6,951 bases of DNA from contig DATHBP010000248.1 in NCBI GenBank assembly GCA_035296085.1, positions 1-6,951 of the forward strand, given 5' to 3'. Source of the DNA: DATHBP01 sp035296085 (GTDB lineage Bacteria > Actinomycetota > Actinomycetes > Propionibacteriales > Nocardioidaceae). The translations under genes and the position numbers were made by a program. This document shows positions 1-5,770 of the stretch, in pieces. The notes beneath the pieces were generated by a model. That model worked only from the letters and a program-made list of their open reading frames with translations. It made no database searches and was not told the DNA's origin. Numbering within the stretch: the stretch's first letter is position 1; every line of letters begins with the position of its first letter.

Positions 1-16
1 GAGCACGGGCATCGGG

Positions 17-47
17 TTCGCGACCACTCCCCCGGGTCTTGTATTGT
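17..47 (+). promoter_or_regulatory. Possible promoter of the tRNA-Ser gene
   Basis: TATTGT at 42-47 resembles a -10 hexamer and ends seven bases before the mature tRNA 5' end, a plausible distance for a short tRNA leader. The -35 is poor: TTCGCG at 17-22 gives a long 19-base spacer. The call rests mainly on position and on the local AT-richness of 39-49 in a GC-rich flank. Confidence 0.3.
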
Positions 48-54
48 TTGCGGC

Positions 55-139
55 GGAGGATTCGCCTAGAGGCCTAGGGCGCACGCTTGGAAAGCGTGTT
101 GGGGGCAACCCCTCACGAGTTCGAATCTCGTATCCTCCG
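55..139 (+). tRNA. tRNA-Ser (anticodon GGA)
   Basis: A full cloverleaf can be folded. The acceptor stem GGAGGAT (55-61) pairs perfectly with ATCCTCC (132-138), followed by discriminator G139. The D-stem is GCC/GGC (64-66 with 78-80). The anticodon stem CACGC/GCGTG (82-86 with 94-98) encloses loop TTGGAAA with anticodon GGA at 89-91. A long variable arm typical of serine tRNAs contains the hairpin GGGG-GCAA-CCCC (101-112). The T-arm is ACGAG-TTCGAAT-CTCGT (115-131). CCA is not encoded: the next bases are CACC. The gene is the insertion site of the island that follows. Its 3' part from T87 onward is duplicated at 6269-6323, so this copy is a hybrid of host 5' part and element-supplied 3' part. 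Confidence 0.97.
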
Positions 140-141
140 CA
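87..141 (+). repeat. Left attachment site (direct repeat in tRNA 3' part)
   Basis: These 55 bases recur perfectly at 6269-6323. The match begins at the second-to-last stretch of the tRNA, at the TTGGAAA anticodon loop, and runs two bases past the discriminator G139. Identity that starts in the anticodon loop and ends at the tRNA 3' end is the usual geometry of tyrosine-recombinase integration, where the element carries a copy of the tRNA 3' part and so restores the gene. The base before the repeat differs (C86 against T6268), as does the base after it (C142 against G6324). Confidence 0.93.
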
Positions 142-161
142 CCCGCCCGCCAGGGCAGACG

Positions 162-193
162 GAAGGCCCCGACCGGTCACGGTCGGGGCCTTC
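162..193 (+). terminator. Hairpin terminator after tRNA-Ser (element copy)
   Basis: A perfect 14-base-pair stem, 162-175 with 180-193, closes the four-base loop GTCA. The stem is very GC-rich with the core GGCCCCGACCG, and there is no long T tract, as is usual in high-GC actinomycetes. It would end transcription of the tRNA and insulate the CBASS operon from tRNA read-through. It lies on the island side of the left attachment site, so it came with the element. A close relative at the same offset sits behind the right tRNA fragment (6341-6380). Confidence 0.75.
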
Positions 194-204
194 GTCGTTC
201 CGGA

Positions 205-226
205 GGTTGCAGTTTGGGTTGCAGTT
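205..226. repeat. Paired 10-base direct repeats, 12-base period (left end)
   Basis: GGTTGCAGTT occurs at 205-214 and again at 217-226, separated by TG. The pair lies about 65 bases inside the left attachment site and outside any credible gene. Closely spaced direct repeats flanking a recombination core are typical of arm-type binding sites for tyrosine integrases, which would make this a relic of the attP region. Without an integrase in the window the role is inference; chance repetition cannot be excluded. Confidence 0.45.
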
Positions 227-304
227 CGTGTGGCGGGCGGAGCCGGAGGACCCGGTAGGCGGTCCGCCGTCGGCGCCTGGGCGTCCCTCGCAACTCAACC
301 GGGC

Positions 305-327
305 TTGTCAGTGGTGCGTGGTAGGCC
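305..327 (+). promoter_or_regulatory. Candidate RecA-NDp / PafBC-type DNA-damage promoter of the CBASS operon
   Basis: TTGTCAGTG at 305-313 is followed by exactly eight bases and then TAGGCC at 322-327. This matches the actinobacterial RecA-NDp motif TTGTCRGTG-N8-TAnnnT in the full upstream element and in the spacing. Only the last base of the -10 deviates (C instead of T, with T one base later). In mycobacteria this motif is used by the WYL-domain activator PafBC to induce DNA-repair genes after damage. Transcription would start near 334, giving a leader of about 37 bases before the cyclase start codon. No other good promoter is seen in 194-370. The motif is seen directly; regulation by PafBC here is inferred. 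Confidence 0.6.
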
Positions 328-370
328 TGTTCTCCTACCGATCTGCTCCTCGGGCGAAGGGTGAACAGCG

Positions 371-1369
371 ATGGCGGGGGAGAGCTACGTCGGCCACGAG
401 GTCCTCAAGGCATTCGCGAAGAACAAGGTGAACGTGCCGAAGGAGGAGGCGAAGGAGCGCCGTCGCCAGGTGAACTACCTGCGGGAGCGGCTGGAGGACT
501 ACATCGCCGCCCACCCGGACTTCGACCTGGTGAAGCTCCGCGCGTCCGGCAGCACGGCCAAGCACACCGCGATCCGTCGCAGGCGCGGCACAGGGTCTGA
601 CGCGGATGTTGCCGCGTACCTGCGTGTCGGTGACCCCGGCATCGACGTCTCGACGGTACTGGCCTGGCTGGAGGAGCGCTGCAAAGAGGTCTACGGCAAG
701 ACGAAGGTCGCGGAGGACTTCAAGCCCTCCGACCACGCGGTCGGCATCACTATGCGGGGCTCCGGCTTGAAGATCGACGTGGTGCCCGTGCTCTACACCG
801 GCGAGCCGGACGACCGGGGCTACCTGGTCACCAGCGGCGGCATCAAGGTACTCACCTCGGTCACGCTGCACCTGCGCTTCATCGAAAAGCGCAAGGGTGA
901 GGCCGGCGACGGCTACCGGGAGCTGATCCGCCTGCTGAAAGCATGGATCCGCGAGAGCAAGGAGGGCGATCCGCAGCTGCGCTGCAAGTCCTTCCTGATC
1001 GAACTCTTGGTCGCGCATCTCTGGGACGTCGGTTGGAACGGAAAGCCCCTGCAGGTCGACGATTACCCGCAGGCGATCGAGCAGGTCCTCTCCTACATCG
1101 TCCGTACCGGCCTGAAGACACCGATCGTCTTCACCGACTACTACACGGCCGACGCGGTAAGCCCGACGAGAGACCCCATCCAGGTCTGGGACCCGGTCAA
1201 CCCGGAAAACAACGTCGCTCGCGGCTACACCGAGTTCGACCGCCAGCGGTTGGTCAATCACGCCAAGACCACCCTCGACACCCTCACGACGGCCGCCTAC
1301 GCGGCCACGAAGAGTGAGGCGCTCGACCTCTGGCGCGAGCTGTTCGGCCCTACTTTCCCGGGAGAATGA
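371..1369 (+). CDS. cdnC: CBASS CD-NTase, CdnC-like cyclic oligonucleotide synthase
   Basis: This 332-aa cytosolic nucleotidyltransferase is the phage sensor and signal generator of CBASS. It is expected to join NTPs into a cyclic oligonucleotide, in CdnC/CdnD relatives typically a trinucleotide, that activates the effector. The polymerase-beta fold signature is visible: G60-S61 opens the GS motif, D77 and D79 form the DAD metal pair, and D136 in LKIDVVPV is the third acidic residue. The C-terminal half (about 180-325) with KSFLIELL and DPVNPENNVAR matches the helical OAS/CD-NTase core. Length and overall sequence resemble E. coli MS115-1 CdnC as I recall it. An oddity is the Arg-rich stretch RRRRGTGS between GS and DAD, which makes this loop longer than usual. 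The ATG start is supported by GAAGGG (356-361), nine bases upstream. It is the first gene of the operon, and the HORMA gene follows two bases after its stop. The product nucleotide and clade assignment are inferred. Confidence 0.93.
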   Translation: MAGESYVGHEVLKAFAKNKVNVPKEEAKERRRQVNYLRERLEDYIAAHPDFDLVKLRASGSTAKHTAIRRRRGTGSDADVAAYLRVGDPGIDVSTVLAWLEERCKEVYGKTKVAEDFKPSDHAVGITMRGSGLKIDVVPVLYTGEPDDRGYLVTSGGIKVLTSVTLHLRFIEKRKGEAGDGYRELIRLLKAWIRESKEGDPQLRCKSFLIELLVAHLWDVGWNGKPLQVDDYPQAIEQVLSYIVRTGLKTPIVFTDYYTADAVSPTRDPIQVWDPVNPENNVARGYTEFDRQRLVNHAKTTLDTLTTAAYAATKSEALDLWRELFGPTFPGE

Positions 1370-1371
1370 TC

Positions 1372-1887
1372 ATGACCGGCTCGTACTCCAGATCCGCTTC
1401 CGGCTCGTTCACGATCACCGATGCCCGCTACGTCGGAGGCAGAGTCGCCGCCGACCTGCGCCTGCTGTACAACCTCTACGGCGAGCCCTCCCACGAGAGA
1501 ATCGGGAAGTTCGCCGAAGAGGTCGCCCTGCTTCTGCGAGACGGTTATCTCGACACCGTCGACTACGGCTTCCGCGACACCGCCACCAACGCCTGGAAGT
1601 TCCGCCTGCGCTACAAGGCCACGGTCGGCGGCCAACTCGTCGACTCACGACCCGGCAGCTTCCCGGACCCGGTCGACCTCACCGGCTACGCCTTTCACAG
1701 CTTCCTGAACTACAGCTCCGCCTTCTGGCTCTTGACCAGCAGCCAGCAGGCCGGGGTCAAGGAGGCACTGCCGATCTCTCGGACGACCGGCACCGCCCCG
1801 AGCGCCGCCGCGGGCACCAGCACCACGGGGCACGGCTACGCCCGCAACGGCACCGGCGTCTCACGCGACGTCTACGTCGCCTACTAG
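1372..1887 (+). CDS. cap7: CBASS bacterial HORMA-domain protein Cap7
   Basis: This 171-aa protein resembles the bacHORMA_1 family. The characteristic start is SYSRSASGSFTITDARYVG, then ADLRLLYNLYG (28-37), a helix ending in LLRDGYLDTVDYGF (54-67), a central strand FRLRYKA (77-83), TGYAFHSFLNYSSAFWLL (104-121), and the C-terminal VSRDVYVAY. In type III CBASS, HORMA proteins bind a peptide through a C-terminal safety belt and then bind and activate the CD-NTase. The segment 138-162 is rich in Gly, Ala, Ser and Thr and is probably a flexible part of that belt region. An ATG at 1366 overlaps the cyclase stop, but the ribosome site GGAG (1361-1364) lies seven bases before the ATG at 1372, so I prefer that start. 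Tight coupling to the cyclase gene and a following TRIP13-like ATPase support the assignment. Confidence 0.86.
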   Translation: MTGSYSRSASGSFTITDARYVGGRVAADLRLLYNLYGEPSHERIGKFAEEVALLLRDGYLDTVDYGFRDTATNAWKFRLRYKATVGGQLVDSRPGSFPDPVDLTGYAFHSFLNYSSAFWLLTSSQQAGVKEALPISRTTGTAPSAAAGTSTTGHGYARNGTGVSRDVYVAY

Positions 1888-1917
1888 TCCAGCACCACCC
1901 GCAGGAGGAACGAGCAC

Positions 1918-2838
1918 GTGACCAGCCAGGACGACCTGTTCCACCCAGTCCTCGAGTTGCCCGAGCCCACCCGACGCGCCCGCTACGACCGTCTGGTCGG
2001 CCTGGACGAGACGAAGCTGCGCCTACGCAAAGAGGCCGCGCTCCTCGCGGACCCGCGCCGGCTTCGATCCTGGGCCGCGCAGTACCACGGCGGCGACGTC
2101 GCCGCTCTCGCCCTGTTCGCAGACAGAGCACCGCTGTTCGTTTTCGCCGGCGACGTCGGCTCCGGCAAGTCCGTACTGGCCGAATCTTTCGGCTGCGACC
2201 TCGCCGACTGGCTCGATCTGCCGGTGTACCTGTACCGGCTCAAGCTCGCCACCCGCGGCAGCGGTCTGGTCGGCGAGATGACCTCCCTCATTGGAAACGC
2301 CTTTACCCACATGCACACGGTGGGCAAGCGCGCGTCGGGCTCTGAGGGAGCACGCGCAGTGCAGATTCTTGTCATTGATGAGGCCGACGCCCTGGTGCAG
2401 TCCCGCGAGGCACAGCAGATGCACCATGAGGATCGGGCCGGCGTCGACGCGTTCTTGGCTGGCATCGACAGCTTGGCCAGCGCCGCGCTCCCCGTCATCA
2501 TCGTCCTGTGCACCAACCGGGTCGGCGCCCTCGACCCGGCCGTCATGCGCCGCGCTGCGGCCACGTTCACCTTCACCCGCCCCGGCGACGAGCAGCGCCA
2601 CGCGGTCCTCACCCGAGCACTCGACGGACTCGGCATCCGACCGGAGACCATCCACAAGGTCGTCGAGCTCACCGGCCCGACCAAGGACCGCCCCGGCTAC
2701 ACCTTCTCCGACCTCACCCAGCGCCTGGTCCCGGCAGCCGTCTTCCGCGCCTTCCCCGACCGACCCGTCATGGACGAGGACCTCCTCGCCCTTGCCGAGG
2801 AGCTGGAGCCCACCCCCGTCTTTACCGAGGAGCGCTGA
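1918..2838 (+). CDS. cap6: CBASS TRIP13/Pch2-like AAA+ ATPase Cap6
   Basis: This 306-aa single-domain AAA+ ATPase has Walker A GDVGSGKS (78-85), a pore-loop-like SGLVGE (115-120), Walker B VQILVIDEAD with D154-E155, sensor 1 CTN (198-200), an arginine-finger region LDPAVMRR (205-212) and a C-terminal helical lid with SDLTQR (264-269). The layout fits bacterial TRIP13 homologues. These remodel the HORMA protein from closed to open, dissolving the HORMA-cyclase complex and so restraining CBASS until infection. The GTG start is set by a strong AGGAGG at 1903-1908, nine bases upstream. It follows the HORMA gene by 30 bases and its stop overlaps the next start (TGATG at 2836-2840), so cap6 and cap4 are probably translationally coupled. 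On fold alone it could be another AAA+ type, but the HORMA neighbour makes the TRIP13 role likely. Confidence 0.9.
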   Translation: MTSQDDLFHPVLELPEPTRRARYDRLVGLDETKLRLRKEAALLADPRRLRSWAAQYHGGDVAALALFADRAPLFVFAGDVGSGKSVLAESFGCDLADWLDLPVYLYRLKLATRGSGLVGEMTSLIGNAFTHMHTVGKRASGSEGARAVQILVIDEADALVQSREAQQMHHEDRAGVDAFLAGIDSLASAALPVIIVLCTNRVGALDPAVMRRAAATFTFTRPGDEQRHAVLTRALDGLGIRPETIHKVVELTGPTKDRPGYTFSDLTQRLVPAAVFRAFPDRPVMDEDLLALAEELEPTPVFTEER

Positions 2839-4322
2839 TGGCCCACCTACCCGCCCCCGGCCCCACCAGCGTCCGCACCACCGGCGACTACTACCAATGG
2901 CTCGTCGCCTGGGAGGCATGCCTGACCCTCCTGCGTGAGAACACCGCCCGTTCGCACAACCCTGTGCGCGCCGTCGGCGTCGAACTTGACGGCGTCGGCA
3001 ATCTCGACGACGTAGTCCTGCTGCGTGATATCCCCCCGAACACCTACAAGCAGGTCAAGTACGCGGTCGACAGCGCCACACCGGTCAATACGGAATACCT
3101 GACCAAGCCCACCGACAGCGGCGGCCCGTCGATTCTCAAGAAGATCGCCAGGACGTGGAAGCAGTTGACCGCAGACGGCGGCAGCGTCGAACTGCACCTG
3201 GTCACCAACCGGGCGGCCGACCCCGCCGATGACCTGGTGAAGGTCTGCGATGCCCGCACCGGGCTGCTGATGCCCAAGGCAGCCATCGGCGGAGACAAGT
3301 CGGATCGCGGCAAGGCCCGCGCCAAGTGGGCTGAAGAAGCAGGTCTGACCGCGGCCGAGCTCCTCGACCTGCTGTCGGTTCTACACTTCGACCTGTCGGT
3401 GAACATGGTCAAGTACCAGGAACACCTGCAGCTGTTGATGGCCATCGCGGGACTGCGCCATGACCAGCAGGCGTTGGAGGCGGGGGCTGGATGGGTCGCC
3501 AAGATGGTCCGGGACGGCCAGCGCGAGCTCACGCTGGCGATGGTCGAGACCGCCGTCGACGAGTTGGCCCTGAAGGCCGGCCCCGCTCGGGCCGTCCTGT
3601 CGATCGCGACCCTTAAGCCAGACCCGATGGCACCGGACGCCGACCACGCCATTGACTGGGTCGACCGCTTCGAAAGCGACTCCGAATACACCAAGCGTCG
3701 GCCCTTGTCGCCGAATACTTGGGCCCAGCTGCAGGCGGACATTGAGGCCGCGCCTGGATGCCTCCCTGCCGGTACGACCGCTGTCTCCGTCACGGGCAGC
3801 ATCCGTCTAGCACCAGCCTTTCTGGTTGGTACCACCTTCCGCATGGTCACCGGGACCGACCTCGCGGTGCTGCAGCGGGGGAGAGCAGGCAGCCAGCTCT
3901 GGTCTACCAATGACCCATTTGAGACTGCTTTGGTCCCGGAAGTCGCTGAGTACGAGATTGGCCAAGGCGACGAGATCGCTGTTGCCATCGCGGTCGCGAC
4001 GGAGATCACCAGGGACGTCCTGGAGTACCTACACGAACAGAACCTTCCGGTCGGTAAGCTCATCGTTCTCGCCCCGCCGAGTGGCAAAGCGAACGACGGC
4101 TCCGTCCCCGGCAGCACCGCCGCCAACGCCTTGGCAGTGGGCATCCGCGATCACCTCCGCCGCTCCACCCGCCGAGTTCAGCGCATGCACCTTTTCCTCG
4201 CCTGCCCGATGGGACTTGCTGTTCTACTGGGCAACCGATGGAACCGGCTGTGCCAGACCATCGTTTATGAGGACATCAAGATCGGCGACGGATACGAAGT
4301 GGCATTCACCGTGGAGGCATAA
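2838..4322 (+). CDS. cap4: CBASS effector Cap4: DUF4297-type nuclease fused to SAVED sensor
   Basis: This 494-aa protein is the killing effector: a nucleotide-activated DNase that would degrade host and phage DNA. The N-terminal part (about 14-150) begins with the DUF4297-like GDYYQWLVAWEA. It has a PD-(D/E)xK-style core with E49, D57-D58 and Q72-V-K74 in YKQVKYA, then the strand VELHLVTNR (117-125). A helical linker follows (about 170-250). The C-terminal part (about 300-494) is a SAVED domain with the strand LPVGKLIVLAPP (403-414), the distinctive HLFLACPMGLAVLLGNRWN (451-469) and IVYED. SAVED domains of known Cap4 proteins bind cyclic trinucleotides and then oligomerise to activate the nuclease. 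The start ATG overlaps the cap6 stop, with GAGGAG at 2827-2832 placed five bases upstream. The open frame continues upstream, but that part is an Arg/Pro-rich shadow inside cap6. Pairing with HORMA/TRIP13 instead of NucC is less usual. Confidence 0.9.
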   Translation: MAHLPAPGPTSVRTTGDYYQWLVAWEACLTLLRENTARSHNPVRAVGVELDGVGNLDDVVLLRDIPPNTYKQVKYAVDSATPVNTEYLTKPTDSGGPSILKKIARTWKQLTADGGSVELHLVTNRAADPADDLVKVCDARTGLLMPKAAIGGDKSDRGKARAKWAEEAGLTAAELLDLLSVLHFDLSVNMVKYQEHLQLLMAIAGLRHDQQALEAGAGWVAKMVRDGQRELTLAMVETAVDELALKAGPARAVLSIATLKPDPMAPDADHAIDWVDRFESDSEYTKRRPLSPNTWAQLQADIEAAPGCLPAGTTAVSVTGSIRLAPAFLVGTTFRMVTGTDLAVLQRGRAGSQLWSTNDPFETALVPEVAEYEIGQGDEIAVAIAVATEITRDVLEYLHEQNLPVGKLIVLAPPSGKANDGSVPGSTAANALAVGIRDHLRRSTRRVQRMHLFLACPMGLAVLLGNRWNRLCQTIVYEDIKIGDGYEVAFTVEA

Positions 4323-4457
4323 GAGGCCCAGGCCCGAGAGGCCGGACCTCAAAGTGCAGAGGGTTGGTGGGCACGCTTAGTACTCCAGTCTGACTTTGCG
4401 ATCTTGCAGCGGACCCGGCTGGGAACGGGTACAACCACCGCGTGATCATCGGTTGGT

Positions 4458-4680
4458 GTGTGGACAAACGAAGATCGTGCGGTGGCCGCGGGCCATAGCG
4501 TAGACCCTGCCCGCTGGCGGATGATGTTCGACCAGATCATGGCCCGGATCGCGGGGCGATTCGGGCGGGTTGAGCCGCGGGACCGCCCGCGCCTATCTGC
4601 TCGGCCTGCTGTCGAGCGTCGAGCGCAAGAACTGCTGGCAGCTGGCCGAACAGGCCGGTCATGTCCGGACCGGGCCGATG
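4458..4680 (+). pseudogene. IS701-family transposase remnant (N-terminal, frameshifted)
   Basis: From a GTG at 4458 the reading frame gives ARWRMMFDQIMARIAGRFGRVEPR. After a shift of one base the next frame gives TARAYLLGLLSSVERKNCWQLAEQAGH up to about 4680. Together these recreate the N-terminal part of an IS701-type DDE transposase (RIAGRF.RVEPR, then ERK.CW.LAE.AG). The break lies at the GGG at 4579-4581 and is explained by one extra G. The similarity ends after VRTGPM and no catalytic DDE region follows, so only the first quarter or so remains. It sits between the CBASS operon and the lower-GC gene, marking a past insertion and deletion. The family assignment is from recalled motifs. Confidence 0.7.
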
Positions 4681-4840
4681 ACGTGTGAACCGTCCCGGGA
4701 CCGGTGTAGGTGGTCAGCCCTGGTCACGGTCGACTCCGCGCAACTCGAGGCAGGCCAGAGCCTCCATCAGACCCGGAGCGGTTCACCCACGAGCACGGCC
4801 CTCTTACCTTGACCCCAGCCAGGCGGTGCCGCAGTATCCC
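4681..4840. other. Gene-free stretch between IS remnant and minus-strand gene
   Basis: These 160 bases, and likewise 4323-4457 behind cap4, hold no frame with convincing protein character. A near-palindrome with TCCCGGGA at its centre lies about 4690-4706, and TGGTCA is repeated shortly after; neither is a strong terminator. The genes on either side converge here (cap4 rightward, the HEPN-like gene leftward), so a terminator would be expected, but I cannot point to a clear one. Confidence 0.3.
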
Positions 4841-5635
4841 CTACTCCCCGAAGACGCGATCGACCTCACGATCAAATTCCACACACTCGTGCAGATATGC
4901 ATCAATATCGGAGCGGTACTTGAGAGCGATCCGATCGAACAACCACTTGTCGATCTCGCCAGCCTTGCGGGCGTACGCGTCAACTACATTCACGATGACA
5001 ATCTCGTCGCCCTGACCAGCTATCCAGGCGCGCAGCTCACCGCTCCAACGGCTCCATGCGAGCAGGGGCTCAGCAGGCAAAGTGAAGGTGATCTCGAAGG
5101 ACTCTTGTCCGAACGTCTGCCTGCTCTGCGCTACGGGGAGTTGGGCATGGGTGATGTAATTGCGCAGCCCTTTCAAGAATTTTGCCTCCACGTCATTCTT
5201 AAACATGGAGGCGACCTTACTTCGGTATTCATTCATCAGCGCCGAGTCATCTTGGAAGTACTCCTTCATGAAACAGCGCTGCTGATCGACCCGCGTACTC
5301 ATCCCCATCAGCACGTTGTGCAGAAGCCGCTCAGCCTCAGAAAGAAGCCGGTCGTGCACCTCGGGATTGTGCACGTCGAGGATCGGACCAGATACCATCG
5401 GGTTCTGCAGTTCGGCGACCAGGGACTTGTACTGCGCGACGTTTCCCTGAAACACGTACCCTATGCGCTTGACTCGGTCTCCGAGCGCGATGGCGCGACA
5501 GCCCGACGAGGCATTGAGCCGCTTCTGCCAATCCAGCAGGGAAGGTCGCCCCGCTTTCTCAGGAGCCGTCTGCTCGTCGGCAGGATCGGGCTGAACACCA
5601 GTCTCGGTCACGCCGCATGACATTACCGGGCCCAT
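4841..5635 (-). CDS. Hypothetical protein with HEPN-like RNxxxH motif
   Basis: This 264-aa protein belongs to no family I can name with certainty. Residues 157-166 read LRNYITHAQL. R158-N159-x3-H163 fits the R-N-x(2-4)-H signature of HEPN ribonucleases, and the surrounding region (95-166) looks helical, as expected. The C-terminal part (195-260) is also predicted helical and charged. The N-terminal 30 residues are low in structure and may not be translated: ATGs at codons 1 and 5 both lack a clear ribosome site, so the true start is open. The body is visibly less GC-rich than its neighbours (57 of 120 bases are G/C in 5161-5280 by hand count, against 46 of 60 in 2521-2580), which suggests separate acquisition. 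HEPN proteins are frequent in anti-phage and toxin systems. A defence role here rests on motif and location only. I prefer this strand because the opposite open frame lacks protein-like composition. Confidence 0.65.
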   Translation of the reverse strand: MGPVMSCGVTETGVQPDPADEQTAPEKAGRPSLLDWQKRLNASSGCRAIALGDRVKRIGYVFQGNVAQYKSLVAELQNPMVSGPILDVHNPEVHDRLLSEAERLLHNVLMGMSTRVDQQRCFMKEYFQDDSALMNEYRSKVASMFKNDVEAKFLKGLRNYITHAQLPVAQSRQTFGQESFEITFTLPAEPLLAWSRWSGELRAWIAGQGDEIVIVNVVDAYARKAGEIDKWLFDRIALKYRSDIDAYLHECVEFDREVDRVFGE

Positions 5636-5770
5636 AGGTACGACGCAGACGGATTTCAGCTCAGACCAGACCTGCCCCGAACTCGGGCCTGGCCGCCTCG
5701 GACGTCAACGGCAGCGGCTCCTTCCGCTCTTTCCGGTGGTCACTGGGCTGATCGACTCCGTAGGGCATAG

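Noticed and set aside
44..431. Plus-strand open frames through the tRNA and leader region
   Set aside because: They read through the tRNA gene, its terminator and the operon promoter and have no protein-like character.
335..1261. Minus-strand open frame of 308 codons
   Set aside because: Antisense shadow of the cyclase gene, with Val/Asp/Arg-rich composition and no motif.
1366..1371. ATG at 1366 as the start of the HORMA gene
   Set aside because: The overlap with the cyclase stop is attractive, but the GGAG at 1361-1364 would be almost adjacent to it. The ATG at 1372 has ideal spacing and adds no missing domain residues.
2508..2837. Upstream extension of the cap4 reading frame
   Set aside because: The extension overlaps cap6 in another frame and is Arg/Pro/His-rich. 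The ATG at 2838 has a good ribosome site and starts with the conserved nuclease N-terminus.
3044..4144. Minus-strand open frame of 366 codons
   Set aside because: It lies wholly inside cap4 and is Ser/Arg/Ala-rich, as expected for an antisense shadow in high-GC DNA.
4323..4360. Terminator hairpin directly behind cap4
   Set aside because: Several GGCC/GGCC pairings are possible but each is short and interrupted, so none stands out.
4389..4415. Possible terminal inverted repeat of the IS element
   Set aside because: The sequence around TGACTTTGCGATCTTGC looked like an IS end, but I found no inverted partner in the window, so it cannot be supported.
4685..5620. Long plus-strand open frame (311 codons) opposite the HEPN-like gene
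   Set aside because: The translation lacks the residue pattern of a folded protein and starts within the IS debris. The minus-strand frame has a more natural composition and a recognisable motif.
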